Shown one piece after another: positions 43,401 to 52,077 of a stretch of 64,000 nt of DNA. Numbering within the stretch: the first letter of the stretch is position 1; every line of letters starts with the position of its first letter. The translations under genes were made by a program, and so were the position numbers. Below the pieces are notes generated by a model. The model saw only the letters and a list, made by a program, of their open reading frames with translations, was not told the origin of the DNA and made no database searches. Source of the stretch: Rhodothermales bacterium (GTDB taxonomy: Bacteria; Bacteroidota; Rhodothermia; Rhodothermales; JAHQVL01); contig JAWKNW010000004.1 in the NCBI GenBank assembly GCA_041391505.1, positions 186,001-250,000 on the forward strand. Reading direction: 5' to 3'.

Positions 43401-43628
43401 CGATTTCCACAGCCCGCCCGACGCGGTGCCGACGTAGACGATGTCCGGATCGGCCACGACGGCGTCGATCGCCGTGACGCGGCCGCTCATGCCGGCCGGC
43501 CCGATCGACCGCGCCTTGAGGGCCTTGAAGGCGTCCATGTCGACCTGCGCGAAGGCCGCGGGGGCGAAGCCGGCGGCGAGGATGAGCGCCGCGAAGGCGA
43601 TGCGCTGTATCGTCCGAAATGAAGTCAT
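40452..43628 (-). CDS. Large secreted Asp-box (BNR/VPS10-like) beta-propeller protein B
   Basis: 1058 residues with signal peptide AFAALILAAGFAPAAFAQ, then FKALKARSIGPAGMSGRVTAID, parallel to the opening of protein A. Asp-boxes include STNGGIDF, SLDGGRTW, TTDGGATW, TVDAGKTW, SNDGGVTF, SDDGGRTF, SRDRGATW, TRDGGATW, TTDYGKTW and SFDYGDTW. The C-terminal sandwich and helical tail (ADLEARLAMYDRWEQIAAVA) again resemble protein A, so the two are tandem paralogues of the same length class. Both are exported. Roles in polymer binding or turnover fit the context with the M1 peptidase but are not proven. Confidence 0.87.
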   Translation of the reverse strand: MTSFRTIQRIAFAALILAAGFAPAAFAQVDMDAFKALKARSIGPAGMSGRVTAIDAVVADPDIVYVGTASGGLWKSTNGGIDFDPVFDDQPVHSIGSIAIYQKSPDIVYVGTGEGNPRNSMNAGNGVYKSLDGGRTWIHLGLDATRSIHRLFVHPDNPDIVYAGALGSGWGANEERGVYKTTDGGATWEQVLHFDATTGVGDMVMDPVNPNKLIAAMWQFHREPWFMNSGGENSGIYVTVDAGKTWTKRTEKDGLPGGILGRSGLAIAPSDPSVVYALVEATKNALYRSNDGGVTFAKVNDANVSDRPFYYNDLYVDPANENRLYHVASIIQVSDDGGRTFKEILGNVHPDHHAWWINPRDPHLIYEGNDGGMAVSRDRGATWRFIENLPLAQFYHIRVDNEIPYRICGGLQDNGSWCGPSQIWSAGGIRNTYWQEVAFGDGFDVMIHPEDPNVGYAMSQGGNVTRFQVDTGFQKFIKPIHPDGIELRFNWNAGIAQDPFDANTIYYGSQFVHQSTNRGDAWSIISPDLTTNDPEKQKQLESGGLTYDVTGAENFTTIIAIEPSPLERGVLWAGTDDGNVQITRDGGATWTNVVKNIRGLPAGTWVPQIRASRHHAGEAFVLFDDHRRNNWEPYAFHTTDYGKTWKRLTDAGEVWGYTLSIEQDPVAPNLLFLGTEFGLYVSFDYGDTWQAFKHGIPTASVMDLVIHPRDHDLVVATFGRAVFVIDDIRPLRAVAQKGAALLNSPLAVFEAPVAYQAVYKQAPGTRFVADAIYAGENRRPGAMISYLVTPAEVNVMPDEEKGEMDSTATSKKAKIEILDGDGTVIRTLSGPAEKGVNRVYWEMSRKGIRFNPFGENQNADEPAGADVLPGTYTARVSYAGQTDETPVEVRYDPRIDVRRADLEARLAMYDRWEQIAAVAVDAQKRLKQAGETIETVGKLLADRDDEASKTLKARGKVLADSIKTLTEAMSGKEVQGIRRDPETLMNQLFTARSYITSGLNAPDPSATIALDKARASLRGFADDVNAFFAGDWAAYRQAVDAANVSLFRDAEPLAVPVE

Positions 43629-43769
43629 ATTCGTGTGCGTAAAAACCAGGGTCGGTGAATCGCCGTAAGGTAACCACTGGCCGCGATCTTCTCACCCCTT
43701 TCTCTTTTCGTGCGGCATGCCTACACTGCGTGCGCCGGCTCCCTCCTCGTCATCCGCCCCAGGCCCGAC

Positions 43770-44186
43770 ATGTCCAGCGTCCAGGAAGAGCTCCTCATCG
43801 CCGAATACAACGCCCTGCGCGCCGAGAACCTGCAGCGCATCGACCATCTGGCCGCGCAGACGTGGCATATCCTGTTCATCACGGGCGCGATGTGGGCGTG
43901 GCTGCTCAGCCAGGAGAATGCGGTCATCACCATCGCCTACTGGATCCCCCTCGTGATCACCGTGCTTCTCTGGTTCAACAACCTGATGACGATCCGAACC
44001 ATTCGACGCGTCTCGGGCTATCTCAAAAAGGTGACCGACACGGTCCAGCTACCCGGCGAACTGGGTTGGGAAGCGTATCTCAAGCAGCATCCGCTCGGCC
44101 ACATGAGCACGTGGACCACGCTGTTCTGGGTCGCCCTCATCGTCGTCAATGCGTTGCTTCCGGTCTACCTGCTCTTCATCCGCTGA
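43770..44186 (+). CDS. Small membrane protein of unknown function
   Basis: 138 residues from ATG 43770. A helical start (QEELLIAEYNALRAENLQRIDHLAAQTW) precedes two closely spaced membrane helices (HILFITGAMWAWLLS and ITIAYWIPLVITVLLWF), a cytoplasmic loop (LMTIRTIRRVSGYLKKVTD) and a third helix at the C-terminus (LFWVALIVVNALLPVYLLFIR). I do not recognise a family. It is followed after 19 nt by a GNAT gene on the same strand, so the two may be co-expressed. Confidence 0.7.
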   Translation: MSSVQEELLIAEYNALRAENLQRIDHLAAQTWHILFITGAMWAWLLSQENAVITIAYWIPLVITVLLWFNNLMTIRTIRRVSGYLKKVTDTVQLPGELGWEAYLKQHPLGHMSTWTTLFWVALIVVNALLPVYLLFIR

Positions 44187-44205
44187 ACCCCCTCTGTCGA
44201 AGCGT

Positions 44206-44739
44206 ATGGGACACCTCCGACTCGCCGGCCCCGCGGACCTCGCCGGCATGCAGGCGCTGATCCCGCTGTCCGTCCGCGGCCTGAGTCCGGGATTCTATTC
44301 GGATGAGCAGATCGAACAGGCGATCGTGGAGATTTTCGGCGTCGACACGCAACTGCTCGAAGACCGGACCTACTTCGTGGTGACCGACGGCGATGCGATC
44401 GTGGGATGCGGCGGATGGAGCCGGCGCAAGACGCTCTATGGCGGCGATCAGATGAAAGGCGAGGAGGATCCGCTGCTCGATCCGGCCCGGGACGCCGCGC
44501 GGATCCGGGCGTTTTTTGTGCATCCGGGCCACGCGCGCCGGGGCATCGGCGGCGCCCTCATGCGCGCCAGCGAGTCGGCGGTGCGGGAGGCCGGCTTCCG
44601 CGCGCTCGAACTGGTCGCCACCCTGCCCGGCGAGCCGCTCTATGCCGCCTACGGCTTCGCCGCGACGCGGCGGTACGAGACGGTCTTGCGAGGCGGAGTC
44701 CACCTGCCGCTGGTGGCCATGCGGAAAGAACTCGGATGA
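44206..44739 (+). CDS. GNAT family N-acetyltransferase
   Basis: 177 residues from ATG 44206. The GNAT core is present: the AIVGCGGWS strand, the acetyl-CoA motif A AFFVHPGHARRGIGGALM (R/Q-x-x-G-x-G/A type) and the C-terminal LVATLPGEPLYAAYGF. Substrate is unknown; GNAT enzymes acetylate amines on small molecules or proteins. It ends 16 nt before the convergent flavin monooxygenase gene. Confidence 0.9.
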   Translation: MGHLRLAGPADLAGMQALIPLSVRGLSPGFYSDEQIEQAIVEIFGVDTQLLEDRTYFVVTDGDAIVGCGGWSRRKTLYGGDQMKGEEDPLLDPARDAARIRAFFVHPGHARRGIGGALMRASESAVREAGFRALELVATLPGEPLYAAYGFAATRRYETVLRGGVHLPLVAMRKELG

Positions 44740-44755
44740 GCGGAGGCGAGGCGGC

Positions 44756-45907
44756 TCAACCCTTCGATACTAAAGTCTCGATCTGCTCCGCGATGCGCTT
44801 CGCCTCGCGGCCGGCCTCGCGCAGCAACCCGCCCCGCGCATTCCGGAAGCCGCAGAAAAACAGCCCCGGGACGGCCGACTCCTCGCCGCTCGTGCGCGCA
44901 TCGCCGTTTTCGTCCAGCGCGGCGTCGGCCTCATGGAGAAAGGACGCGAGGTTTTGCCGGAAACCGGTGCCGAGCAGGATCACGTCGAACGCGGCGCGCC
45001 GGCCATCGGCGAACACGACGGTGTCGCCCTCGAACCGATCGAGACCGGGATACACGGTGATGGCGCCCTGCTTGATCAGATCGACGGTGCCGATATCGAG
45101 CAGCGGCGTCGTCCGGTCCTTTTCGATCTGAATCATCCCCCCGTACGGCAGCCGGTGGATGCCGTAGCGCGTGAGGTCGCCCATGACGAGCCGGGGCAGC
45201 GTTTTGGTGAGGCGGTCGGCGAGGGGCGCCGGCAGGGGACTGAGCATCACCGCGATCGAATGGGTCGACATCCCCAGCATGTCACGCGGCGACACGTTCA
45301 CCGCGCCCCGCACCGCCATTGACACCCGGGCCCCATGTTCGTGCAGGTCGATGGCGATCTCGCCGGCCGAATTGCCGAAGCCCACCACCAGCGCGCGCGT
45401 CCCCTTGAACACGCTGCCGTTGGCGTATTCGGCGCTGTGGAGGATCGTACCCGGGAAACCGTCCATGCCGGGCCATTCCGGACGATACGGGGTATGGCTC
45501 TGGCCCGTCGCCACGACCAGTGCGCGCGCGCGATAGCGGGTGTCCGCGGTGGTGACGATCCAGTGGCCGCCCTCGGGGCGGGCGTCGAGCACTTCCTGCC
45601 CGAAACGCGGTTCGAGCCGGAACGTGCGGGCATAGTGCTGCAGGTAGGCGGCCACCTCGCGGCGGCCCGGGTAGCGGGGCGTCTCTTTCGGGAAAGGGAG
45701 ATAGGGCAGCGCCGAGAAGTCGCGGTGGGTGTGGAGATGCAGGCGGTCGTATCGCCGCTCCCAGGCCGACCCCGCACGGTCGCTGCGTTCGAGGATGATA
45801 TGCGGGATGTGTTTTTTGAGCAGGCACGCGCCCACGGCGAGGCCGGCAGCGCCGGCGCCGATGACGAGGGCGTGGGTTTCGATGATCGGGGACGTTAACG
45901 AGTCCAT
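44756..45907 (-). CDS. Flavin-containing monooxygenase-like NAD(P)/FAD oxidoreductase
   Basis: 383 residues from ATG 45907. FAD-binding GAGAAGLAVGACL near the N-terminus is followed by ILERSDRAGSAWERRYDRLHLHT (typical of YUC-like bacterial FMOs), a second Rossmann motif VVGFGNSAGEIAIDLHEHG for NADPH, and an ATGQSHTPYRPEW linker. The FMO fingerprint FxGxxxHSxxY is present as FPGTILHSAEY. These enzymes oxygenate soft nucleophiles, or carry out Baeyer-Villiger reactions. The substrate is not predictable. It is divergent from the GH2 gene. Confidence 0.9.
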   Translation of the reverse strand: MDSLTSPIIETHALVIGAGAAGLAVGACLLKKHIPHIILERSDRAGSAWERRYDRLHLHTHRDFSALPYLPFPKETPRYPGRREVAAYLQHYARTFRLEPRFGQEVLDARPEGGHWIVTTADTRYRARALVVATGQSHTPYRPEWPGMDGFPGTILHSAEYANGSVFKGTRALVVGFGNSAGEIAIDLHEHGARVSMAVRGAVNVSPRDMLGMSTHSIAVMLSPLPAPLADRLTKTLPRLVMGDLTRYGIHRLPYGGMIQIEKDRTTPLLDIGTVDLIKQGAITVYPGLDRFEGDTVVFADGRRAAFDVILLGTGFRQNLASFLHEADAALDENGDARTSGEESAVPGLFFCGFRNARGGLLREAGREAKRIAEQIETLVSKG

Positions 45908-46042
45908 ATATCGGCTTGCAGCGAGTGCGTTAATATACAGCCCTGGCAGGGGATTCAACGCCGGCGAATGTCGTTCTTTGGCGGTATCTTGATAGCACGC
46001 CATCGCGACAGGCCACCTATTCCATCCATCCGATCAACTGAT

Positions 46043-48823
46043 ATGTTTTCGATTCGCCTCCTTCTTGCTGGCATCACGTTCCTTTTTGCCGGCGCCGCGC
46101 TGGCGCAAACCACCATCCCGCTTCCCGAACACCCCCGACCCGACTTCGAGCGGCCGCAATGGCTCAATCTGAACGGCTCCTGGAGCTTTCGTTTCGACGC
46201 CGAGGACGCCGGCCTCGCCGACGGCTGGCACACGGGAGGCGTCGCTTTTCCGCTCACGATCAACGTGCCCTTCCCCTGGGGCTCGAACCTGTCGGGTGTG
46301 CCCGATGGCGCCGACATCGGCTGGTACGCGCGGGACCTCACCGCGCCGGCCGACTGGGCCGGCCAGCGGGTTTTCCTCGTCATCGGCGCGGCCGATTATC
46401 ACACGACGATCTGGCTCGACGGCCACCAGGTCGGCGAGCATGAAGGCGGCTATACCCCGTTTTCGGCGGAGTTGACGGCGCACCTCCGGCCGGGCAGCGC
46501 GCAGCGGCTCGTGGTACGCGTGGACGATGTCCGTCGCGACCACCAGCTCTACGGCAAGCAGGGCTACGGCAACGCCCGCGGCATCTGGCAGACGCCGTAT
46601 CTGGAAGTGCGCGGCCGCACGCCGGCCGAGTTCGTGCATTTCGCGCCGGACATCGACCGCGACCGGGTCACCGCGACGGTGCGCCTGCTGGAGCCGGCAT
46701 CCTCGCCGGTGGCGGTCGTCGTGGATTTTACGGATCCCTCGGTGCCCGACGCGCAGTTCTCCGTGCCCGCCGGCGCCCGCGAAGCCTCGCTCGTCATCCC
46801 CATCCCCCATCCTCACCGCTGGTCGCTCGACGATCCGCATCTGTACGATGTGGACGTGCGCGTCGGTGAGGGCGATCAGGCCGACCGGGTCCGCACCTAT
46901 TTCGGGATGCGGAAGATCTCGGTGATGGACATGCCGGGCACGGATTATCGCTACGTGGCGCTCAACGACGAGCCGGTTTATCTCCAGTTGGCGCTCGATC
47001 AGGCCTACCATCCCGACGGCTTTTACACGTTCCCGTCGGACGACTTTATCCGCGACGAAGTGCTCCGTTCCCGCCAGATCGGTCTGAACGGGATGCGCGT
47101 GCACGTCAAGGTGGCCCTGCCGCGCAAGCTGTACTGGGCCGACCGCCTCGGCGTGCTCATCATGGCCGATCTGCCCAACAGCTGGGGCGAGCCGGTCGAC
47201 ATCCAGAAGCAGGAAGTCGAACGCTCGCTCGAATGGATGATGCAGCGCGACTTCAACCATCCGTCCATCTTTGCTTGGGTGCCGTTCAACGAAACCTGGG
47301 GGCTTTTTACAAAAGCCGGCGACCGCGAGATCTACACCCCCGAAACGCAGGCGTGGGTGGCCAGCGTCTACGATCAGGCCAAGCGCCGCGACCCCACCCG
47401 GCTCGTCGAGGACAACTCGGTATGCTGCCACCGGGGCCATACCCGCACGGACATCAACTCCTGGCACTCCTATCTCCCCGGATGGGCGTGGGTAGACAGC
47501 CTCGCCGCCGTCAGCAAGGGTACCTATCCCGGGTCGACCTGGAACTTCGAGCCGGGCTACCGGCAGGATCGCCAGCCGAATATCAACAGCGAGTTCGGCA
47601 ACGTGTGGGGATATGAGGGGAGCACCGGGGATGTCGACTGGACGTGGGATTACCACCGGGCGATCGACGCCTTCCGGCGTTTTCCGCGCGTCGCCGGCTG
47701 GCTCTATACCGAGCATCACGACGTGATCAACGAGTGGAACGGCTACTGGCGGTTCGACCGGTCGGAGAAAATTACCGGCCTGGACGCGTTTGTCGACGGG
47801 ATGAGCCTGCGCGATTTTCACGCGCCGATTTATGTCGCCCCCGAGACGCCGCTGTCGCAGGACGCCGCCGCCGGCGCCCGCGTCGAGGTGCCGCTCGTGG
47901 CCTCGTTCATGACGGGGCGCGACTATGGGGAGGAGCTCGTCCTCCGTTCGCGCTGGTTTGCGTGGGATGCGCTCGGCAACGAAGTGCCGCTCGGCGAACA
48001 GACGCGGCGCTTCGCCTACCGGCCCTGGATGCAGGGATCGATCGGCTCCGTCGCCGGCACGATGCCCGCCGGCCCCGCCGTCGTGGTCCTCGCCCTGACG
48101 GTCGAAGACGCCGCCGGCGCGGTGCTCGGTCGCAACTTCTCGACCTTTGTCGTCTCCGGCGCGCCGCCACAGACGATGACGGTCGACGGCCGGCGGACGC
48201 GGCTCCTCCGCGTCGCCGCGAAGGATCTGGCCGAGAGCGACTGGTCGGTCAAGCAGTGGGACGTGCTGGATGGCCTCAAGGTCAACGGCGCCGGCGCGGG
48301 GCACTTCAGCTACCGGCTGGCCTGGCCCGCGGATCTCAAGCCGACCGATGTCGAGGGCGCGACGTTTCTGGTGGAAGCGTCGGCGAAACAGCTCTTCGGG
48401 AAAGACCGCGACAACGCCGCCGCCATGAGCGGCGACTACATGCTCGGCGGCGGCACCTTCGACCCGAGCCGCAACCCGAATGCCTACCCGATGACGGACA
48501 CGCAGCGCTACCCGAGTTCCGTGCGTGTGCTCGTCAACGACGTGCCGGCCGGTGTCTACGAGCTTCCCGACGACCCGGCCGACTCCCGCGGCGTGCTGTC
48601 GTGGCATAACCAGCTCAAGGACCGCAAGCTGCGCGAGGCCGGGTCGTACGGGTATCGCCTCGCCGTCACCATCCCCCCGGATGCGCTCGCGAAAGCCGCC
48701 GAGGAAGGCGCCGTCCGCATCCGTCTTGAAGTCGACGACGCGCTCCCGGGCGGGCTGGCGATCTACGGGGCCCGGTTCGGCCGGTATCCGCTGGATCCCA
48801 CCGTGGCGCTGACCCTGAAATAA
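46043..48823 (+). CDS. Secreted glycoside hydrolase family 2 enzyme
   Basis: 926 residues from ATG 46043 with signal peptide LLLAGITFLFAGAALAQ. The N-terminal sugar-binding sandwich (WLNLNGSWSFRFD, IGWYARDLTAP, HTTIWLDGHQVGEHEGGYTPFS) and Ig-like domain precede a TIM barrel. The acid/base candidate is Glu417 in WVPFNETWG, and the nucleophile candidate is Glu517 in INSEFGNVWGYEG. A C-terminal extra domain of ~300 residues follows. The family includes beta-galactosidases, glucuronidases and mannosidases, and specificity is not evident. It lies in the secreted-enzyme part of the window. Confidence 0.93.
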   Translation: MFSIRLLLAGITFLFAGAALAQTTIPLPEHPRPDFERPQWLNLNGSWSFRFDAEDAGLADGWHTGGVAFPLTINVPFPWGSNLSGVPDGADIGWYARDLTAPADWAGQRVFLVIGAADYHTTIWLDGHQVGEHEGGYTPFSAELTAHLRPGSAQRLVVRVDDVRRDHQLYGKQGYGNARGIWQTPYLEVRGRTPAEFVHFAPDIDRDRVTATVRLLEPASSPVAVVVDFTDPSVPDAQFSVPAGAREASLVIPIPHPHRWSLDDPHLYDVDVRVGEGDQADRVRTYFGMRKISVMDMPGTDYRYVALNDEPVYLQLALDQAYHPDGFYTFPSDDFIRDEVLRSRQIGLNGMRVHVKVALPRKLYWADRLGVLIMADLPNSWGEPVDIQKQEVERSLEWMMQRDFNHPSIFAWVPFNETWGLFTKAGDREIYTPETQAWVASVYDQAKRRDPTRLVEDNSVCCHRGHTRTDINSWHSYLPGWAWVDSLAAVSKGTYPGSTWNFEPGYRQDRQPNINSEFGNVWGYEGSTGDVDWTWDYHRAIDAFRRFPRVAGWLYTEHHDVINEWNGYWRFDRSEKITGLDAFVDGMSLRDFHAPIYVAPETPLSQDAAAGARVEVPLVASFMTGRDYGEELVLRSRWFAWDALGNEVPLGEQTRRFAYRPWMQGSIGSVAGTMPAGPAVVVLALTVEDAAGAVLGRNFSTFVVSGAPPQTMTVDGRRTRLLRVAAKDLAESDWSVKQWDVLDGLKVNGAGAGHFSYRLAWPADLKPTDVEGATFLVEASAKQLFGKDRDNAAAMSGDYMLGGGTFDPSRNPNAYPMTDTQRYPSSVRVLVNDVPAGVYELPDDPADSRGVLSWHNQLKDRKLREAGSYGYRLAVTIPPDALAKAAEEGAVRIRLEVDDALPGGLAIYGARFGRYPLDPTVALTLK

Positions 48824-48848
48824 CGTCTTCACCCCACCCGAGGTGGGC

Positions 48849-49700
48849 ATGCGTCATCGAAACGGCCTGTTGATCGCACTGCTGCTCGCGCTGGCCGGGG
48901 CGACCGTTCGGATCGCTCCGGCCCAGGAGCGCGCGTCCGCCACGCTGTACGGCGTGGTGAGCGACGCCGCGACGGGCGAGCCGCTCGAAGCGGCAAGTGT
49001 GTACTTCGGGCACACCCTGCTGGGGGCCGCGACGGACCGCGAAGGGCGTTACGTCATCGAGGGCGTGGAGCCCGGGACCCACACGCTGATCGTGTCGCGC
49101 ATCGGGTATGCCGGCAGCCGGCAGGAGGTCGTCGTCGACGCCGGCAGCGACCTGCGTATCGATCACCGGCTGGAGGCGGAGGTGTATGACCTGGGCGAGG
49201 TGGCCGTCACGGCCGAACGGCCCCGGGGATGGGACAAGCAGTCGGAGCTGTTCACGAAGCTGTTTCTCGGTACGATGCCGTTCGAGGAGGAGGCCGTCCT
49301 GCGCAACCCGTATGCGCTCGACTTCCGCGAGGATCGCCGGCGGCTCAGCGCGTCGGCGGACAACGTGCTGGTGGTGGATAACGCGGCGATCGGCTACCGC
49401 GTCTTCTTCCAGCTGATGGGCTTCGAGTGGAACAAGCGAGAGCGGATCCTGACGTTCAGCGGGGCCGGCTATTTCATCCAGGATGACCGTGTCACCGCTA
49501 CGCAGCACGACAATCGGGAGCGCATCTATTCCTGGCTGGCGCACGCGAGCCCGTCACACGAAGGGGAGTGGGCCGCCCGCGTCATCCGGGCGCGCTGCGC
49601 CTGCGCGCCGGCGTATTTCGGGACCAGCGATCTGGGGGTGTGCCAGTGTACGTACCAGGGGCTCACCCGGCCGGCGTATCCGGAGCGTTTTGATCGGTGA
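48849..49700 (+). CDS. Secreted protein with carboxypeptidase-regulatory-like domain
   Basis: 283 residues from ATG 48849, preceded by GAGGTG. Signal peptide (LLIALLLALAGATVRIAPAQ), then a CarboxypepD_reg-like Ig fold (~30-115: ASATLYGVVSDAATGEPLEAASVYF, HTLIVSRIGYAG, GEVAVTAE) as used at the front of TonB-dependent receptors. Instead of a barrel it continues with ~165 residues containing NPYALDFREDRRRLSASADN and several Cys near the end. It is close to the DUF5686/CarboxypepD_reg group, but truncated relative to receptors. It follows the GH2 gene by 25 nt, so is probably in the same transcript. Confidence 0.83.
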   Translation: MRHRNGLLIALLLALAGATVRIAPAQERASATLYGVVSDAATGEPLEAASVYFGHTLLGAATDREGRYVIEGVEPGTHTLIVSRIGYAGSRQEVVVDAGSDLRIDHRLEAEVYDLGEVAVTAERPRGWDKQSELFTKLFLGTMPFEEEAVLRNPYALDFREDRRRLSASADNVLVVDNAAIGYRVFFQLMGFEWNKRERILTFSGAGYFIQDDRVTATQHDNRERIYSWLAHASPSHEGEWAARVIRARCACAPAYFGTSDLGVCQCTYQGLTRPAYPERFDR

Positions 49701-49750
49701 CACGATGGGCCGATCCGTCGGGCGGGAGGTCAACGGATTGGCGATGCCCC

Positions 49751-50356
49751 TTATCGGGAGAAGGCCGCCTTCAGATCGCTCCACGACACCGCCCCGCCGA
49801 GTTCGCGATCGGTCCACTCGCTGAGGCTCCAGAGACCGTCGTCCGTCTGGGTGATGATCCAGATGAGCCGGCCCTGCGCCGCCGTCGGCACCTCGGGGCG
49901 GTTGTGGTTGATGGTCAGCGAATACGTGGCGTCGTACTGGAACCGGTCGTCGGAGATTACGGAGACGTTCGGGTCGGTGAGGACGAGCCGGTGCCCGGTC
50001 GACAGCTGGGCCGCGGCGGCGGCGGTGCTGAAATAGCGCTCTTCCTCGCTCTTGGACCAGGATACCCAGGTGGACGGGTCTTGCCCCAGCGCGGCCGGCG
50101 TGGGCGTGAACTTCAGGTCGGCCGCCAGCGAGCGCCCGTAGTTGGGCGCGTTCATCTCCTCGATGGCCGATTGGATGTTTTCGATGACCTGCTCGGGGGT
50201 GTCCGGCTGGAGGAACGTGCCGCCTTCCTGCGCCGGCGGCTCCGGCTCGCGGGCCGAGAACAGATCGCACGAGCCGAGCAGGAGCAGCAGCGCCAGCCAG
50301 CAGGCGGGGCGAACGGGGGGCCATCCCGGGAAGCGGATTCCGCGTCGCGCGCTCAC
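49751..50356 (-). CDS. Uncharacterised lipoprotein coupled to ispH
   Basis: 201 residues from GTG 50356, overlapping the ispH stop by four bases (GTGA). Lipoprotein signal WLALLLLLGSC, a Pro/Glu-rich stretch, then an NTF2-like-sized domain (TPEQVIENIQSAIEEMNAPNYGRSLAAD to LWSLSEWTDRE). That pattern of helix followed by sheet with a final W-rich strand fits proteins that probe or bind small ligands, but no family could be assigned. Tight coupling to ispH suggests co-translation, not shared chemistry. Confidence 0.75.
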   Translation of the reverse strand: MSARRGIRFPGWPPVRPACWLALLLLLGSCDLFSAREPEPPAQEGGTFLQPDTPEQVIENIQSAIEEMNAPNYGRSLAADLKFTPTPAALGQDPSTWVSWSKSEEERYFSTAAAAAQLSTGHRLVLTDPNVSVISDDRFQYDATYSLTINHNRPEVPTAAQGRLIWIITQTDDGLWSLSEWTDRELGGAVSWSDLKAAFSR

Positions 50357-51585
50357 GCAACCTCCGCAAACGGCGCCAGCACGGCGTCCTCGTCGTGCAC
50401 GTCGTCGAACCAGGCGTTGATGCGGCGGACGACTTCGTCGAGCAGTGCGTCCGGGCACGAGGCGCCGGCGGTGAGCAGGATATCGAGCGGCCGCTTCGCC
50501 GGCAGCCAGCTCGTGCTGTCCGTCGCCGCATGCCGGTGCAGGTCGAAATGGGTGATCCGGTCCGGATCATGCAGATCTTCCGCACCCCGGATGAAGTAGG
50601 TCGGCATTACCTCCTCGCACAACTCGACGAGGTGGCTGGTGTTGGACGAATTGAACCCCCCGACGATGAGCGCCAGATCGGCTCCGTCGTCGATGAGGGC
50701 GCGGGTGGCGGACTGGTTTTCGTTGGTGGCGTAACACAGCGTGTCGTTCGTGTCGGCGAAATGGTCGCCGAGGTGCGCCGCTCCGTACCGCGCCACCATG
50801 GCGTCGCGGAGCAGGGCCGCGATGGCCTGCGTCTCGGTGGCCAGCATCGTCGTCTGGTTCACCACGCCGATGCGGACGAGGTCGCGTTCGGGGTCGAACC
50901 CCTCGGAAAACCGGCCGGCGAAGCGCTCGGCAAAGAAATCCGCCCCTTCTTCTCCCCGGATCACCCGGGCCAGATCCTCCGCCTCGGCGAGATTCAGGAT
51001 CACGACGACCGGCGCCGACTGCCGGGCGTGGGAAAACGTCGCCTGCGTTTCCTCGTGGTAGCGTTTGCCATGAACGACGACCGTGAAGTCCTGCTCGCCG
51101 ATCTGCTGGCTTTTTTTCCAGACCTTCTCGACGAAGGGGCAGGTCGTGTCGTAGGTCTGCGTATCGATGCCGCGCCGGCGGAGGTCGGCGTCGATCTCCA
51201 CCGAGGTGCCGAACGCCGGAATGAGCACCACATCGTCCGGCGTGAGGTCGTCGAACGGGACGAGCTGCTCGCCGGTCGTGGTGCGGAGAAAGCGGATGCC
51301 TCGTGCCTGCAGGTCTTCGTTGACGCGGGGGTTGTGGATCATCTCGGAGAGCAGGAAGATCCGTTTGTCCGGGTTTTCGTCGATCGCGCGATAGGCGATT
51401 TCGATCGCCTGCTCGACGCCGTAGCAGAAGCCGAAATGCCGGGCAATCTTGTAGCGCACCGGCCCGAAGTCGAGCACGGACGGGCTCAGGTCCTTCTTGC
51501 GCGGATCGGTCAGCCGCCGCGCCGCCTTCACGCGGGAGATCAGCGGACTGCGGTAGAACAGGGGGACGTCGAATTGTCGGGCCAT
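50353..51585 (-). CDS. ispH: 4-hydroxy-3-methylbut-2-enyl diphosphate reductase
   Basis: 410 residues from ATG 51585 (MARQFDVPLFYRSP). The three iron-sulfur cysteines are present in HFGFCYGVEQAI, DTTCPFVEKVW and TLCYATNENQSA, together with the His/Glu/Thr residues of the active site (FLLSEMIHNPRVN, VVHGKRYHEE, NQTTM). The protein is about 90 residues longer than the E. coli enzyme, as in the long plastid/cyanobacterial/Bacteroidota type. It makes IPP and DMAPP in the last MEP-pathway step. A lipoprotein gene overlaps its stop. Confidence 0.95.
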   Translation of the reverse strand: MARQFDVPLFYRSPLISRVKAARRLTDPRKKDLSPSVLDFGPVRYKIARHFGFCYGVEQAIEIAYRAIDENPDKRIFLLSEMIHNPRVNEDLQARGIRFLRTTTGEQLVPFDDLTPDDVVLIPAFGTSVEIDADLRRRGIDTQTYDTTCPFVEKVWKKSQQIGEQDFTVVVHGKRYHEETQATFSHARQSAPVVVILNLAEAEDLARVIRGEEGADFFAERFAGRFSEGFDPERDLVRIGVVNQTTMLATETQAIAALLRDAMVARYGAAHLGDHFADTNDTLCYATNENQSATRALIDDGADLALIVGGFNSSNTSHLVELCEEVMPTYFIRGAEDLHDPDRITHFDLHRHAATDSTSWLPAKRPLDILLTAGASCPDALLDEVVRRINAWFDDVHDEDAVLAPFAEVA

Positions 51586-51645
51586 GGCGCTACGGATGGT
51601 AGGGATGGGGCGTGTAACGCCGGCCTTTGGCGGGGGTTCGGGGAA

Positions 51646-51818
51646 GCGCCCTTTGGGCGCGGTCACTGGGCATGGACGGCCGTAGGCCGTGTCGTGAGCG
51701 CCCTTTGGGCGCGGTCATTGGGCATAAACGCCCTTCGGGCGCGGTCACTGGTCATGAGCGCCCTTTGGGCGCTGTCATTGGACATGAGCGCCCTTCGGGC
51801 GCGGTCACTGGTCATTGA
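51646..51818 (+). repeat. Composite repeat copy 3, palindrome part
   Basis: Five GCGCCC-TT(T/C)-GGGCGC palindromes and one variant ACGGCC-GTA-GGCCGT, each followed by GGTCACTGGGCATG-like heptad pairs. It lies upstream of the ispH start. Its leader and heptamer part are at 52078-52192, separated by an inserted inverted-repeat element. Confidence 0.85.
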
Positions 51819-51852
51819 TGCGAATCAGCCGTTGAAACGTTCAGCAAAAAGA

Positions 51853-52035
51853 AATGTCATCTCGACCGAAACCCCCGCGTACGCGGGGGGAAGCGGAGAG
51901 ACCTCCTTATGCCGAGCACTGCGCCTTTGAGGATGCGGCCGCGTCGTGATCTCCAAATGACATTCAAAAGCCCATGTTAAGGAGGTCTCTCCGCTCCAAT
52001 GCCGGCAAGCCGGCGTCTTCGGTCGAGATGACATT
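51853..52035. mobile_element. 183-bp nested inverted-repeat element (MITE-like)
   Basis: Outer arms AATGTCATCTCGACCGAA / TTCGGTCGAGATGACATT and inner arms AGCGGAGAGACCTCCTTA / TAAGGAGGTCTCTCCGCT are each 18-bp perfect inverted repeats. The pieces between arms are palindromes themselves (CCCCCGCGTACGCGGGGG and GCCGGCAAGCCGGC). The whole can form a branched cruciform. No open frame. It interrupts composite repeat copy 3. Inverted repeats of this GTCATC...GAGACCTCC style are common in Bacteroidota intergenic DNA. Confidence 0.75.
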
Positions 52036-52077
52036 ATTTTGGGACATTTTGCCCTAATTCAACTACTTATTGGCATC

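Noticed and set aside
37157..43628. Sialidases, because of the Asp-boxes
   Set aside because: The arginine triad and FRIP-type motif of sialidases were not seen; a VPS10/sortilin-like or generic BNR propeller fits better.
46034..48850. 938-residue minus-strand frame opposite the GH2 gene
   Set aside because: Antisense shadow; the plus strand carries intact GH2 motifs and a signal peptide.
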